From an uncultured Brevundimonas sp. (GTDB lineage Bacteria > Pseudomonadota > Alphaproteobacteria > Caulobacterales > Caulobacteraceae): DNA of 64,000 bases. The notes under the pieces are model-generated. The model saw nothing but the letters and a program-made list of their open reading frames with translations, made no database searches and was not told where the DNA came from. Both the position numbers and the translations under genes were made by a program. How positions within the stretch are numbered: the stretch's first letter is position 1; each line of letters starts with the position of its first letter. This document shows positions 47,021-56,800 of this stretch, in pieces. The DNA is taken from contig NZ_CALMZS010000211.1 in assembly GCF_937870815.1 (NCBI RefSeq), forward strand, positions 1-64,000, written 5' to 3'.

Positions 47021-47965
47021 ATGGTCCGTGCTCTCACCGCCCTCGCCGTCGCGGGCCTCGCGAGCCTGACGGCCGCCCTGCCGGCCGACGCCCAGAGCGG
47101 CCGCGGCCGCACGCGCGTCCAACAGGCCCAGGACGCCCAGGTCGCGGCGATCCCGCGCTGCGTCCGCAGCCTGGGCAGCCTGTCGATCGTGGACGGTCAG
47201 CCGGACTTCTTCCGCCAGCGACAACTTTCGCCGCCCCAGACCCTGCTGCGCGTGGTGGTGCAGCGCTCGGGCTGTTTCACCCTGGTGGATCGGGGCGCCG
47301 GCATGGACGCGGCCATGCGCGAGCGGGCCCTGTCGGGCGACGGCATGCTGCAGCAGGGCTCCAACGTCGGCGGCGGCCAGGTGCGCGCCGCCGACTATGT
47401 CCTGGTCGCCGAGGTCGCCAGCGCGGACGCCAATACCGGCGGCGGCGGGGTCGCGGCGGTCGCCGGCGGTCTGATCGGCGGCACCTTCGGCGGCCTGGTC
47501 GGCGGCGTCCGCACCCAGCGGATGGAGGCCAATACGGTTCTCAGCCTGACCAATGTCCGCACCTCCGAAGGCATGGCGGTGGCCGAGGGCTATGCCTCGC
47601 GCAACAATCTCAGCTGGGGCGGCGGCGGCGGCTTCGGCTTCGGCGGCGCCGTGGGCGGCGGCTATGAAAGCACCGAGATCGGCCGCATCGTCGCCCAGTC
47701 CTTCATCCAGGCCTATACCGACATGGTCACCCAGCTGGGTCTGCTGGAAGGAACCAGCGCATCCGCCGCGGCGCCGGTCCAGAGCTATCTGGTGCAGCAG
47801 GCGACCACGATGCGAACCTCTCCCGGGGGATCGGTCGTGCGCGCCTTGCCAGAGGGTCTTCGGGTCTATCCCACCGGCGCCCGCGACGGCCTGTGGTGGG
47901 AAGTGCTGGACGACAACGACAACCGCGGCTGGGTCCAGAACGACCGGCTGGCGCCGGGGCGGTAG
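47021..47965 (+). CDS. CsgG/HfaB-like secreted protein with C-terminal SH3-like region
   Basis: Signal peptide; [24 protein letters not shown] and [18 protein letters not shown] patterns of CsgG-type proteins; C-term [32 protein letters not shown]. Confidence 0.72.
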   Translation: MVRALTALAVAGLASLTAALPADAQSGRGRTRVQQAQDAQVAAIPRCVRSLGSLSIVDGQPDFFRQRQLSPPQTLLRVVVQRSGCFTLVDRGAGMDAAMRERALSGDGMLQQGSNVGGGQVRAADYVLVAEVASADANTGGGGVAAVAGGLIGGTFGGLVGGVRTQRMEANTVLSLTNVRTSEGMAVAEGYASRNNLSWGGGGGFGFGGAVGGGYESTEIGRIVAQSFIQAYTDMVTQLGLLEGTSASAAAPVQSYLVQQATTMRTSPGGSVVRALPEGLRVYPTGARDGLWWEVLDDNDNRGWVQNDRLAPGR

Positions 47966-48035
47966 GGCCGACGGTCCACAGAAAAAAGCGTCGATCAGCC
48001 GATTCGTCGTCATGCGAATCGGGCAGAATGCCGCG

Positions 48036-48896
48036 ATGACCGCCATGGCCCGGATATCCGATCTTCAGGCGGGCGCGGTCCCGGTCGCGCCGGCCGACCA
48101 TCCCGAGTTCCAGTATCTGAACCTGCTGCGCGACATCCTCGACAACGGGGCGCGGCGCGACGACCGGACCGGGACCGGGACGCTGGGAGTGTTCGGGCGG
48201 CAGATGCGCTTCGACCTGGCGAAGGGTTTTCCGGTCCTGACCACCAAGAAGCTGCACCTGCGCTCGATCATCGTCGAACTGCTGTGGTTCCTGCGCGGCG
48301 AGACCAACATCGGCTGGCTGAAGGAGAACGGGGTCAGCATCTGGGACGAATGGGCGGACGCGCAGGGCGAGCTGGGGCCGGTCTATGGCAAGCAGTGGCG
48401 GTCGTGGGCGGCGCCGGACGGGCGGATGATCGACCAGATCGAGAAGCTGATCGAGGGGCTGAGGACCAATCCGAACGGGCGCCGGCATATCGTCAGCGCG
48501 TGGAACCCGGCCGATGTCGACGACATGGCCCTGCCGCCCTGCCACTGCCTGTTCCAGTTCTTCGTGGCCGACGGCAGGCTGAGCTGCCAGCTGTACCAGC
48601 GCAGCGCCGACGTCTTCCTGGGCGTGCCGTTCAACATCGCCTCCTATGCGCTGCTGACCATGATGATGGCGCAGGTGGTCGGGCTGAAGCCCGGCGAGTT
48701 CGTGCACACCTTCGGCGACGCCCACCTGTATCTGAACCACGTCGAACAGGCCGAGACCCAGCTGGCCCGCGAACCACGGCCGCTGCCGACCATGACCATC
48801 ACGCCGAGGGACGACCTGTTCGCCTACCGGCTGGAGGACTTCACGCTGGAAGGCTACGAGCCGTGGCCGCACATCAAGGCGCCGGTGGCGGTGTAG
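48036..48896 (+). CDS. thyA: Thymidylate synthase
   Basis: [70 protein letters not shown]. An alternative ATG is at 48012. Confidence 0.97.
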   Translation: MTAMARISDLQAGAVPVAPADHPEFQYLNLLRDILDNGARRDDRTGTGTLGVFGRQMRFDLAKGFPVLTTKKLHLRSIIVELLWFLRGETNIGWLKENGVSIWDEWADAQGELGPVYGKQWRSWAAPDGRMIDQIEKLIEGLRTNPNGRRHIVSAWNPADVDDMALPPCHCLFQFFVADGRLSCQLYQRSADVFLGVPFNIASYALLTMMMAQVVGLKPGEFVHTFGDAHLYLNHVEQAETQLAREPRPLPTMTITPRDDLFAYRLEDFTLEGYEPWPHIKAPVAV

Positions 48897-48900
48897 CTCG

Positions 48901-49323
48901 ATGGCAGACCCCAGCGCCGACCACTTGAAAGCTCTTGCCGAACTTCGGTGGATGGACGCAGAAGTACTACTGAAAGCTGGTAGGCATAGCGGAGCCTACT
49001 ATCTAGCCGGCTACACCATCGAGTGCGGCCTGAAGGCGGTCATTGCGTTGTCGTTTCGCGCGACGGTCATCCCCTCCAAGAAATTTGTGAATGACATCCA
49101 CACGCACAATCTCGAAGCCTTGATCGCACTGGCCGGCCTCAAACAGCAGCTCGACGCCGCAGCCAACGATCATCCCGAGCTTGAGGCCAACTGGGCGTTC
49201 ACAGCCGGATGGAAGGAAAGCTCCCGATATGAGACTATCGACCCGTTCACTGCAAACCGGATGATGACGGCTGTCGGTGATCCAAAGTCTGGAGTCCTGC
49301 AATGGTTGAAAACGCACTGGTAG
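48901..49323 (+). CDS. HEPN-domain protein
   Basis: ALAELRWMDAEVLLKAGRHSGAYYLAGYTIECGLKAVIA... THNLEALIALAGL. Confidence 0.78.
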   Translation: MADPSADHLKALAELRWMDAEVLLKAGRHSGAYYLAGYTIECGLKAVIALSFRATVIPSKKFVNDIHTHNLEALIALAGLKQQLDAAANDHPELEANWAFTAGWKESSRYETIDPFTANRMMTAVGDPKSGVLQWLKTHW

Positions 49324-49685
49324 CCGAGGATATCGACGCCGCTGGACGGCTTGTGACCTTTCTTGACGAACATGGCTTGGCGGTTCGCGGAGCTCTGTGG
49401 CTATACGATAGCGATGCAGAGCGGTGGCGGTTCGTGATCGCATTTCGCGAGGCGCGTAAGGACGTTACGAGCTTCTATCTCGATGTCGCGAAGGCCACCT
49501 CGAAAGCAGCGCCCCATGACCTTCTCGACCTGTCCCGCGTGGACATCGTTGACCCGGACCGTTCCATCTTCACAGCCCTGAAGGGTGTGATCGGCGTCGA
49601 GGGAAACAGTCGGGTACGGTTCAGCAAGAACCGCATCAATGGCGTCTATCTCGAAGACGCCATGATCTACAGGCTTCCGGCTTGA
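49302..49685 (+). CDS. Hypothetical partner of the HEPN protein
   Basis: Overlaps the HEPN gene by 22 bp; no known family recognised. Confidence 0.65.
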   Translation: MVENALVAEDIDAAGRLVTFLDEHGLAVRGALWLYDSDAERWRFVIAFREARKDVTSFYLDVAKATSKAAPHDLLDLSRVDIVDPDRSIFTALKGVIGVEGNSRVRFSKNRINGVYLEDAMIYRLPA

Positions 49686-50005
49686 GCCTGACACTCCTCG
49701 ATCTATCTACCTCCGTCCTGCGCATCTCCGACATCTATGCGGCCGAGCACGGCATCGAGCGCTCCGGCGACTGGGCCCTGCTGAAGGTGCAGGAGGAGCT
49801 GGGCGAGCTGACCGCCGAGCACCTGCGGATGAGCGGGCGGGCGCGGGGAACGGCCGACGCCGGCAGGCTGGGCGACGAGGCGGCGGACGTGCTGGGCATG
49901 CTGCTGATCTATTGCGACCGGGCCGGGATCGATCTTGAACAGGCCATGCAGCGGAAATGGCTGCATTGGCTGGAGCAGAAGCCCCCTCGCCAGCTTGACC
50001 TTTGA
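49682..50005 (+). CDS. MazG-like nucleotide pyrophosphohydrolase
   Basis: LLKVQEELGELTAEHLRMSGRARG... LGDEAADVLGMLLIYCDR. Confidence 0.85.
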   Translation: MSLTLLDLSTSVLRISDIYAAEHGIERSGDWALLKVQEELGELTAEHLRMSGRARGTADAGRLGDEAADVLGMLLIYCDRAGIDLEQAMQRKWLHWLEQKPPRQLDL

Positions 50006-50043
50006 CGGGAGGTGTGTCCGGTTTCCTCAACCTTGGGGGAACT

Positions 50044-50811
50044 ATGGCAAAGCTACCGAAAAAATTCACCGACCGCGTCAGGGCGCGTCTCCGGAATTTC
50101 CAGACGATAGCTGTGGCACAGCGCTCGCGGGATGTTTCCGAGGCGGACACCGTCACGCTCGTGAAGGACATCCTCGCCGAGGTCTTTGGCTACGACAAAT
50201 ATGCTGAGCTCACGAGTGAGCATCTGATCCGGGGCACCTACTGCGACCTGGCCGTGCAAACTGATGGCGTGGTGCGCTTCCTCATCGAGGTCAAGTCGGC
50301 AGGTTCCACACTGAGCGAAGCCCACCTTCGGCAGGCCGTGAACTACGGAGCACACAAGGGGATTGAGTGGATCATTCTGACCAACGCCGTTGAGTGGCGC
50401 TTCTTCAAGGTGAAGTTTGCCCAGCCAATCGACTGGGATGAGGTTGTGCGTATCTGTCTGCCTGACATCAATCTTCGCTCTGAAGACGACATGGAGAAAC
50501 TGTTCCTGCTTGCGCGGGAGGGATTGGCCGCCGATGCGATCAGCGCCTTCCATCAGCAAAGTCAGCTATTCAACCCCTTCACCGTGGCTCAGATCGCCAT
50601 GTCAGAACCTGTGGTGGCCATCATCCGGCGGGAGCTTCGCAAGGCGTTCCCCGATCTGAAGATCGATGCCGAGACCATTGAGGACATGGTTCGCGCAAAT
50701 GTCATCAAGCGAGAACTCGTCGACGGCGACAAGGCCAGTGAAGCTAAAGATCTCTTGAGGAAGGCCGCGCAGAAGGTTCAAAGACTGGCGAAAAAGGCGG
50801 CTGCTGAGTAG
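50044..50811 (+). CDS. Solitary HsdR_N-type (PD-D/ExK) nuclease-domain protein
   Basis: YDKYAELTSEHLIRGTYCDLAVQTDGVVRFLIEVKSAG; no HsdM/HsdS or helicase domain nearby. Confidence 0.82.
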   Translation: MAKLPKKFTDRVRARLRNFQTIAVAQRSRDVSEADTVTLVKDILAEVFGYDKYAELTSEHLIRGTYCDLAVQTDGVVRFLIEVKSAGSTLSEAHLRQAVNYGAHKGIEWIILTNAVEWRFFKVKFAQPIDWDEVVRICLPDINLRSEDDMEKLFLLAREGLAADAISAFHQQSQLFNPFTVAQIAMSEPVVAIIRRELRKAFPDLKIDAETIEDMVRANVIKRELVDGDKASEAKDLLRKAAQKVQRLAKKAAAE

Positions 50812-50832
50812 GCTGACGCCGGAGCCGCGCCC

Positions 50833-51348
50833 ATGACCCTTCCCGCCCTCGCCCTCGTCGTCGCCCGGGCCCGCAACGGGGTGATCGGCAGGGACGGCGG
50901 CCTGCCGTGGCGGCTGCGCAGCGATCTGCAGCGGTTCAAGGCGGTGACCCTGGGCAAGCCCTGCATCATGGGGCGGCGCACGTGGGAGAGCCTGCCGCTG
51001 AAGCCGCTGCCGGGGCGGCTGAACCTGGTGCTGTCGAAGGACGAATCGTTCACGGCCAGGGGGGCGCTGGTCTGCACCACCCTGGACGAGGCGGTGGACA
51101 TCGCCCGCGAAACGGCGATGGACGACGGCGTCGACGAGATCTGCGTCATCGGCGGGACGGCGCTGTTCGACATGGCCCTGCCGCGGGCGAAGCGGCTGTA
51201 TCTGACCGAGGTCGAGGCGGAGCCGGAGGGCGACGCGGTGTTCCCGGCGTTCGACGAGGCGGGGTGGAAAGAGGTATCCTCCGAGGCCTTCCCGGCGGGC
51301 GAGAAGGACGACCACGATTTCGTCTTCCGGGTGCTGGAGAGGAAATGA
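50833..51348 (+). CDS. folA: Dihydrofolate reductase
   Basis: LVVARARNGVIGRDGGLPWRLRSDLQRFKAVTLGKPCIMGRRTWESLP. Confidence 0.96.
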   Translation: MTLPALALVVARARNGVIGRDGGLPWRLRSDLQRFKAVTLGKPCIMGRRTWESLPLKPLPGRLNLVLSKDESFTARGALVCTTLDEAVDIARETAMDDGVDEICVIGGTALFDMALPRAKRLYLTEVEAEPEGDAVFPAFDEAGWKEVSSEAFPAGEKDDHDFVFRVLERK

Positions 51349-51671
51349 CCATGCTGATCGTGACCACCAACGACGCGCCGGGCCATCGGATCGTGCGGAC
51401 CCTGGGGCTGGTGCGGGGCATCACGGTGCGCTCGCGCAACCTCATCTCCGACGCCATCGGCGGGCTGCAGTCGATGCTGGGCGGCCGGGTCGGCGCCTAT
51501 GTCAAGCTGGCCGAGGCGTCGCGGGCCGAGGCCTATGACGAGCTGGTCTCCCATGCGCAGGCGATGGGGGCGAACGCGGTGATCGCCATGCGCTATGAGG
51601 CCAACGAGATCATGGAGGGGGTCACCGAGGTGCTGGCCTATGGCACGGCGGTGGTGATCGAACCGGACTGA
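51345..51671 (+). CDS. YbjQ/UPF0145 family protein
   Basis: VRGITVRSRNLISDAIGGLQSMLGGRVGAYVKLAEASRAEAYDELVSHAQAMGANAVIAMRYE. Confidence 0.92.
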   Translation: MTMLIVTTNDAPGHRIVRTLGLVRGITVRSRNLISDAIGGLQSMLGGRVGAYVKLAEASRAEAYDELVSHAQAMGANAVIAMRYEANEIMEGVTEVLAYGTAVVIEPD

Positions 51672-51746
51672 GGTCCGTTTCCTTCCGGCGCGGCTTCGTG
51701 GCACTGTGGTGACGCGCCCGGACGACCGGGCGGTCGGGGGATTCGG

Positions 51747-52259
51747 ATGGGTGTTTTCAGCTGGCTGACCGGCAGCCGGCCGGCGCCCGCGGGCGTGGCG
51801 CGCGAGCCCGTGGCCGCGCTGCGCCGGCGGCTGCTGGGGCTGAGCCGCGACACGGCGCCGTGGATGGTCCGCGACGGCGGGCCCGAGGGCGTCGACCTGG
51901 TCGCCGAATGGAAGATCGTCGAGGCCGAATGGTACGAGATCTTCGCCAAGGCCGGCGTCCAGCGGGTGTTCAAGGTGCTGATGAGGTTCGACGAGGCGAA
52001 TGGCGTGGTGCGGTCGGCGGACCAGGAATGGTCGGTGGAATGGCGCGCCGGCGTCCCGGACCTGACGCTCGCCGCCTCCGGCTTCAAGGGGCAGAAGTGG
52101 GAGATGAGCTTCGAGAGCGTCCACGCCTTCCGCGAGGACGGATCCTGGGGCGAGGTCTACAGCTACAAATTCGACACCGGCGAGATCAAGGGGCCGCTCC
52201 ACAAGGCGGCGGCCGAGGGCGGCTGGGGCTGGAAGGGCGTGGCGTTCGGCAAGCTGTGA
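51747..52259 (+). CDS. Conserved-looking hypothetical protein
   Basis: 170-aa open frame with consistent codon usage (MGVFSWLTGSRP...). Confidence 0.65.
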   Translation: MGVFSWLTGSRPAPAGVAREPVAALRRRLLGLSRDTAPWMVRDGGPEGVDLVAEWKIVEAEWYEIFAKAGVQRVFKVLMRFDEANGVVRSADQEWSVEWRAGVPDLTLAASGFKGQKWEMSFESVHAFREDGSWGEVYSYKFDTGEIKGPLHKAAAEGGWGWKGVAFGKL

Positions 52260-52260
52260 G

Positions 52261-53337
52261 CTAGACGCCGAGGACATCCGCGACGCGGGCGGCGACGACG
52301 GCGAAGCGGCGGGCCGCCGCGCCGTCGGGGTCGGAGACGACCAGCGGAACGCCGGCGTCGCCCGCCTCGCGCAGGGCGGCGTCGAGCGGCAGGTCGCCGA
52401 GGAAGGGCACGCCGAGGCGTCCGGCCTCGGCCTCGGCGCCGCCCTGTCCGAAGATGTCGCCGGACATGTTCTCGATCAGGCCGAGGGTCGGAACCTCGAC
52501 CTTGCGGAACAGGGTGTGGGCCCGGCGGGCGTCGGCGAGGGCGACCTCCTGCGGCGTGGAGACGATCACCGCCCCGTCCAGCGGGGTCTTCTGGATCAGG
52601 GTCAGCTGGACGTCGCCGGTGCCCGGCGGCAGGTCGACGACCAGCACGTCGAGCGGCCGGTCCGCCGTGCCCCAGCGCGTCTGGGTCAGCATCTGGGTCA
52701 GGGCCTGGGAGGCCATCGGACCGCGCCAGACCATGGCGTCGTCGGCCCCGGTCAGCAGGCCGACCGACATCAGCCTGAGGCCGTGGGCGAGGTGCGGCTC
52801 CATCAGGCCGTCGCGGTATTCCGGCTTGCCGGAGACGCCGAGCATGGTCGGCAGGGAGGGGCCGTAGACGTCGGCGTCGAGCACTCCGACCGACAGGCCG
52901 CGCGCGGCGAGGGCGGCGGCGAGGTTGACGGCGACGGTGGACTTGCCGACCCCGCCCTTGCCCGAGGCGATGGCGAGGACGCGGCGGACATGGGCCGGGC
53001 GGTCGGTGGGGACCGGCGCCTTCGCCCGCGTCTGCTCGACGGCCTGGGGCGAGAGGGAGGCGGTGCGGCCGCGCCGGGTCGCGGGGGCCGCCTCGGCGGT
53101 GAGGACGACCGAGACGCGGGCCATGCCCGGGATGGCCTTCAGCGCGGCCTCGGCGGCGTCGCGGACCGGGGCGTAGAGGGCGGTGTCGCCGGCCGGGACC
53201 TCGATGACGAAGCCGGCGCGGACGCCGTCGGCGGCGACGGTCAGGCCCTGGACGAGGCCGGCGGCGGCCAGACCCCGCCCGCTCTTCGGGTCGATGACGG
53301 CGTCGAGGGCGGCGATGACGGTATCGCGGTCGGGCAT
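52261..53337 (-). CDS. mrp: Mrp/ApbC family Fe-S carrier ATPase
   Basis: VLAIASGKGGVGKSTVAVNLAAALA, DADVYGPSLPTMLG, VDLPPGTGDVQLTL. The upstream ORF extension is repeat-derived. Confidence 0.95.
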   Translation of the reverse strand: MPDRDTVIAALDAVIDPKSGRGLAAAGLVQGLTVAADGVRAGFVIEVPAGDTALYAPVRDAAEAALKAIPGMARVSVVLTAEAAPATRRGRTASLSPQAVEQTRAKAPVPTDRPAHVRRVLAIASGKGGVGKSTVAVNLAAALAARGLSVGVLDADVYGPSLPTMLGVSGKPEYRDGLMEPHLAHGLRLMSVGLLTGADDAMVWRGPMASQALTQMLTQTRWGTADRPLDVLVVDLPPGTGDVQLTLIQKTPLDGAVIVSTPQEVALADARRAHTLFRKVEVPTLGLIENMSGDIFGQGGAEAEAGRLGVPFLGDLPLDAALREAGDAGVPLVVSDPDGAAARRFAVVAARVADVLGV

Positions 53338-53350
53338 CGGCGGTTCCGGT

Positions 53351-53426
53351 TCCCTCTCCCATTGGGAGAGGGCTTGAGCGCACGGCGCCGTCTTTGGCGT
53401 CGTTCTTGCGCGAAAGGGTGAGGGGC
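53351..53426 (+). repeat. REP-like element G1
   Basis: CCCTCTCCCATTGGGAGAGGGCTTGAGCGC...CTTGCGCGAAAGGGTGAGGGG. Confidence 0.85.
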
Positions 53427-53496
53427 AGGATGGTTGGTAGTGTAGGCAGCAACCCACGTGACTGACGCAGCGATCGCTAACCGCCCGACGATGAAA

Positions 53497-53568
53497 CCCC
53501 TCACCCTTTCGCGCAAGTCCGATCGCTCCGCTCCCGGGCGCTCAAGCCCTCTCCCTATGGGAGAGGGC
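53497..53568 (-). repeat. REP-like element G2 (inverted copy of G1)
   Basis: CCCCTCACCCTTTCGCGCAAG...GCGCTCAAGCCCTCTCCCTATGGGAGAGGGC. Confidence 0.85.
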
Positions 53569-54450
53569 GCGCTGATCACCCTGCTGGCCGGCCCGACCGC
53601 CTCGGGCAAGTCGGCGCTGGCGCTGGAGACGGCGGCGCGGACCGGGGCCGTGATCGTCAACGCCGACAGCCAGCAGCTGTACGCCGACCTGCGGGTGCTC
53701 AGCGCCCGGCCGTCGGCGGAGGAGGAGGCGCGGGCCGAGCACCGGCTGTACGGCGTGGCCGACGCCGCCGACGCCTGGTCGGCCGGACGCTGGAGCCGGG
53801 CCGTGGCGCCGGTGCTGGAGGACCTCGCGGCGGCGCGGCGGCCGGCGCTGCTGGTCGGCGGAACGGGATTGTATTTCATGGCCCTTACCAAAGGGTTGGC
53901 TGATATACCGGATGTTCCGATGGAGGTCCGCGAGGCGGCCGGCGCGCTGTACGACCGGCTCGGCGAAACGGCCTTCCGGTCGCGTCTGGCGCGGCTGGAC
54001 CCGGCGGCCGCGGCGCGGATCGAGGCCGGCGACCGGCAGCGGCTGACCCGCGCCATGGCGGTGGCGGAGCATACCGGGCGGGCGCTGAGCGACTGGACGG
54101 CGGAGACCACGCCGCTGCTGGCGCCGGGCTCATGGACCGGGCGGGTGGTCGAGCCGGACCGGGCGACCCTGTACGCCGCCTGCGACGCGCGGGTGGCGCG
54201 GATGGTCGAGGCCGGGGCGCTGGACGAGGTGCGGGGGCTGGTGGCGCGCGGGCTGGATCCCGCCCTGCCGGCGATGAAGGCGGTCGGGGTGCGCGAGTTC
54301 GCCGCCCATCTGGCCGGCGAGACCTCGCTGGCGGCGGCGGTCGAGGCGACCCGGCAGGCGACCCGCAACTACGCCAAGCGGCAGCTGACCTGGTTCCGCA
54401 ACCAGACGCCGGAGTGGGCGCGGCTCGGCGGCGGGGCGGGCCCCGGCTGA
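53557..54450 (+). CDS. miaA: tRNA dimethylallyltransferase
   Basis: [47 protein letters not shown]. Start at 53557 is inferred. Confidence 0.94.
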   Translation: MGEGALITLLAGPTASGKSALALETAARTGAVIVNADSQQLYADLRVLSARPSAEEEARAEHRLYGVADAADAWSAGRWSRAVAPVLEDLAAARRPALLVGGTGLYFMALTKGLADIPDVPMEVREAAGALYDRLGETAFRSRLARLDPAAAARIEAGDRQRLTRAMAVAEHTGRALSDWTAETTPLLAPGSWTGRVVEPDRATLYAACDARVARMVEAGALDEVRGLVARGLDPALPAMKAVGVREFAAHLAGETSLAAAVEATRQATRNYAKRQLTWFRNQTPEWARLGGGAGPG

Positions 54451-54509
54451 CGGGCTGACAAGCCGGGCGATCCCGGCCAAGGTGACGCCAGACATCTCCG
54501 GAGAATCCC

Positions 54510-55004
54510 ATGTCCGCCACCGCCTTCGCCCTCGCCGCCGTTCTTCTCGCCCTCCCGGCCGGGCCGGGCCTGACCCAGCACGCTCATGACGCCGGGGCGC
54601 CCCCCGCCCGGCTCGCGCCGGCGGCCGGCGAGGCGGCGGCGGCGGTCGACGCCTTCCACGCCGCCCTGCGGACGGGCGACCGGGAGGCCGCCCTGGCCCT
54701 GCTGGCCGAGGACGCCCTGATCTTCGAGAGCGGCGGCGCGGAGCGGTCGCGGGCCGAATATGCGTCGCACCATCTGGAGTCCGACGCCGCCTTCGCCGCC
54801 GCGACCGAAGCCGCCCTGACGCGGCGCTCGGGCGACGCTTCCGGCGACGTGGCCTGGATCACCAGCGAGGGCCGGACGACCGGCGCCTTCAACGGACGGC
54901 CGGTGGACCGGCTCACCGCCGAGACCATGCTGCTGCGCCGCCACCCGGACGGCTGGCGCATCCACCACATCCACTGGTCGTCGCGCGCCGCGCCAGCCGC
55001 CTAG
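54510..55004 (+). CDS. SnoaL/DUF4440-like secreted protein
   Basis: Signal peptide; AAVDAFHAALRTGDREAALALLAEDALIFESGG... GWRIHHIHWSSR. Confidence 0.78.
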   Translation: MSATAFALAAVLLALPAGPGLTQHAHDAGAPPARLAPAAGEAAAAVDAFHAALRTGDREAALALLAEDALIFESGGAERSRAEYASHHLESDAAFAAATEAALTRRSGDASGDVAWITSEGRTTGAFNGRPVDRLTAETMLLRRHPDGWRIHHIHWSSRAAPAA

Positions 55005-55912
55005 AACGAGGCGGCGGGCGGGGCCGACAGGCCCATGGCGGCGACGAGGCCGAGAATCGCCAGCCCGAGGGCGAACTCCAGGCCCAGGGTCCGTCTGAGC
55101 CGGGCCAGACGGTCCGCGGAGGCGCCCCCGGCCCGCAGGCGCGGCGCGAGGCGGTAGCGATGCAGGGCGGCCAGCGCCAGCATGCCGGCCAGGGCGACCA
55201 GCTTGAGCGTCAGCAGCACGCCCCAGGGCGTCGACAGCAGGCCCGGCAGGGCGCGGGGTCCGGCCAGCACCCAGGCGTTGACCAGGCCCGACAGGACCAG
55301 CGCCGTCACCGCCACGGTTCCGACGCCCGCGAACCCGACGAGGGCGGCGGCGAGGCCGTCGACCGGCGCCGCCGGACCGCCGCGCCTCCCGGCCAGGGCG
55401 ACGAAGGCGGCCAGGGCGCCGATCCAGATCAGGGCGGCGACGGCGTGGACGATGTCGGCGGCGAGGTGGGGCCAGCGCCAGACCCCCTCGGTCGCCCCGG
55501 CGTGTCCGGTCCAGGCGAAGGAGGCGGCGATCAGCCCGGCGGGCAGGATCAGCCCGGGCCACAGGCGTCCGTCGGGGCGCAGCGCCAGGGTCAGCACGAG
55601 GGCGACGAGCGCCAGCGCGGCCCGGACCCCATAGGCGGCGCCGAGGGCGGTCCCGGTGGTCATGAGGCCGAGCGTTTCCGGCTTGAGCGCCTCGGCCATC
55701 GAGCCGGCCATGACGGCGGTCTGGGCGACGAAGGCGCCGAGCGTCGACACCAGCAGGACGGCGGCGGCGAGCCGGACCAGGGGTCTTGCCCAGGCGGACG
55801 GAACGCCGCCGAGGGCGGCGCGGCCGTAGATCATGAAGGCGGGCAGTCCGAGCACCATGGCCGCCGCGCCGTACTGGATCGCGCGAAGCCCGATCAGCAG
55901 GGCCTCGATCAT
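55001..55912 (-). CDS. copD: CopD-family copper resistance membrane protein
   Basis: Multi-TM; VWRWPHLAADIVHAVAALIWIGALAAFVAL; downstream of copC. Confidence 0.88.
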   Translation of the reverse strand: MIEALLIGLRAIQYGAAAMVLGLPAFMIYGRAALGGVPSAWARPLVRLAAAVLLVSTLGAFVAQTAVMAGSMAEALKPETLGLMTTGTALGAAYGVRAALALVALVLTLALRPDGRLWPGLILPAGLIAASFAWTGHAGATEGVWRWPHLAADIVHAVAALIWIGALAAFVALAGRRGGPAAPVDGLAAALVGFAGVGTVAVTALVLSGLVNAWVLAGPRALPGLLSTPWGVLLTLKLVALAGMLALAALHRYRLAPRLRAGGASADRLARLRRTLGLEFALGLAILGLVAAMGLSAPPAASF

Positions 55913-55913
55913 G

Positions 55914-56273
55914 TCAGCGGACGGTGAAGCCGTAGGATCCCGTCATGCGGTGGCCGTCGCCGGAGGCGATCCGCCAGTTGACGGTCCAGGCGCCCGCCGC
56001 CAGGGGCCGGGACAGGCGGCCGGACAGGGTCTTGCCGTCCTCGCTGACGGTGGTGCGCACGGCGGCCTCCCGCCCGGAGGCGTCGACCAGGTCGAAGCCC
56101 GAAAAGGCCGGCACCATCCGTTCGCTGAAGGTCAGGGCGACGACCCCGGGCGAGGCGACGACGGCGCCGGCGGCCGGAGTCGAGCGGACCAGGCGGGCGT
56201 GCGCGAAAACGGCCGCCGCGGGGGCGGAGACGGCCACGATGACGGCGGCGGCGAGCAGACGGGAAGCGATCAT
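55914..56273 (-). CDS. copC: CopC-domain copper resistance protein
   Basis: FAHARLVRSTPAAGAVVASPGVVALTFSERMVPAFSGFDLVD... WRIASGDGHRMTGSYGFTV. Confidence 0.93.
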   Translation of the reverse strand: MIASRLLAAAVIVAVSAPAAAVFAHARLVRSTPAAGAVVASPGVVALTFSERMVPAFSGFDLVDASGREAAVRTTVSEDGKTLSGRLSRPLAAGAWTVNWRIASGDGHRMTGSYGFTVR

Positions 56274-56389
56274 GGCTCTCCTGACAATGTTGGCGGCGGA
56301 TTGTCCAGCCCTCCGTAAACGCTCGCGGCGGCCGGGACGATCCCGACCGCCGCGGCGCCCCTTGGAAGCCCCGGCCGCATAGCCTATAT

Positions 56390-56745
56390 TGGACACGTCC
56401 GGGTTCGCCCGGACTATGGCGATAAACGCGCCTGTAATAAGCGGACCGGACCCGGGTGCGATTCCCGGCGGCTCCACCATTTCCTCCCGTGTATCGGCGG
56501 GCGGTGCGGGGCCGACTAGCATCGACGGACGTGTAAAGAGGACTGCCTTCGCCCGTCCTGGCCCACCGTATCGGGCCATTTTCTAACTGCGAACGATAAC
56601 TTCGCTGGAGAAGTCGCTCTCGCCGCGTAAGCGGTTCGGGTGATTTCGAACACTCAAGTCCCGGGGGTTCAGATCCCCGGGCGGGGCCTGTCGGGAGCCT
56701 GGCAACAGAATCCCGGCGCTTTCCCTTAGGTTTACCGTCTCGCCA
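56390..56745 (+). ncRNA. ssrA: tmRNA, circularly permuted two-piece form (boundaries approximate)
   Basis: The acceptor piece ending GGGTGCGATTCCCGGCGGCTCCACCA (56477..56479 = CCA) precedes GGGGCCGACTAGCATCGACGG... The tag reading frame 56589..56630 encodes ANDNFAGEVALAA*. Confidence 0.93.
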
Positions 56746-56800
56746 TCTTCCGCCGGCGCCGCCGCACGGCTAAACCCTCGACTGAAACGCCGAGGACCCG

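Noticed and set aside
53241-54368. 375-aa minus-strand ORF across mrp/miaA
   Set aside because: Antisense to miaA and running through REP elements; no domain support.
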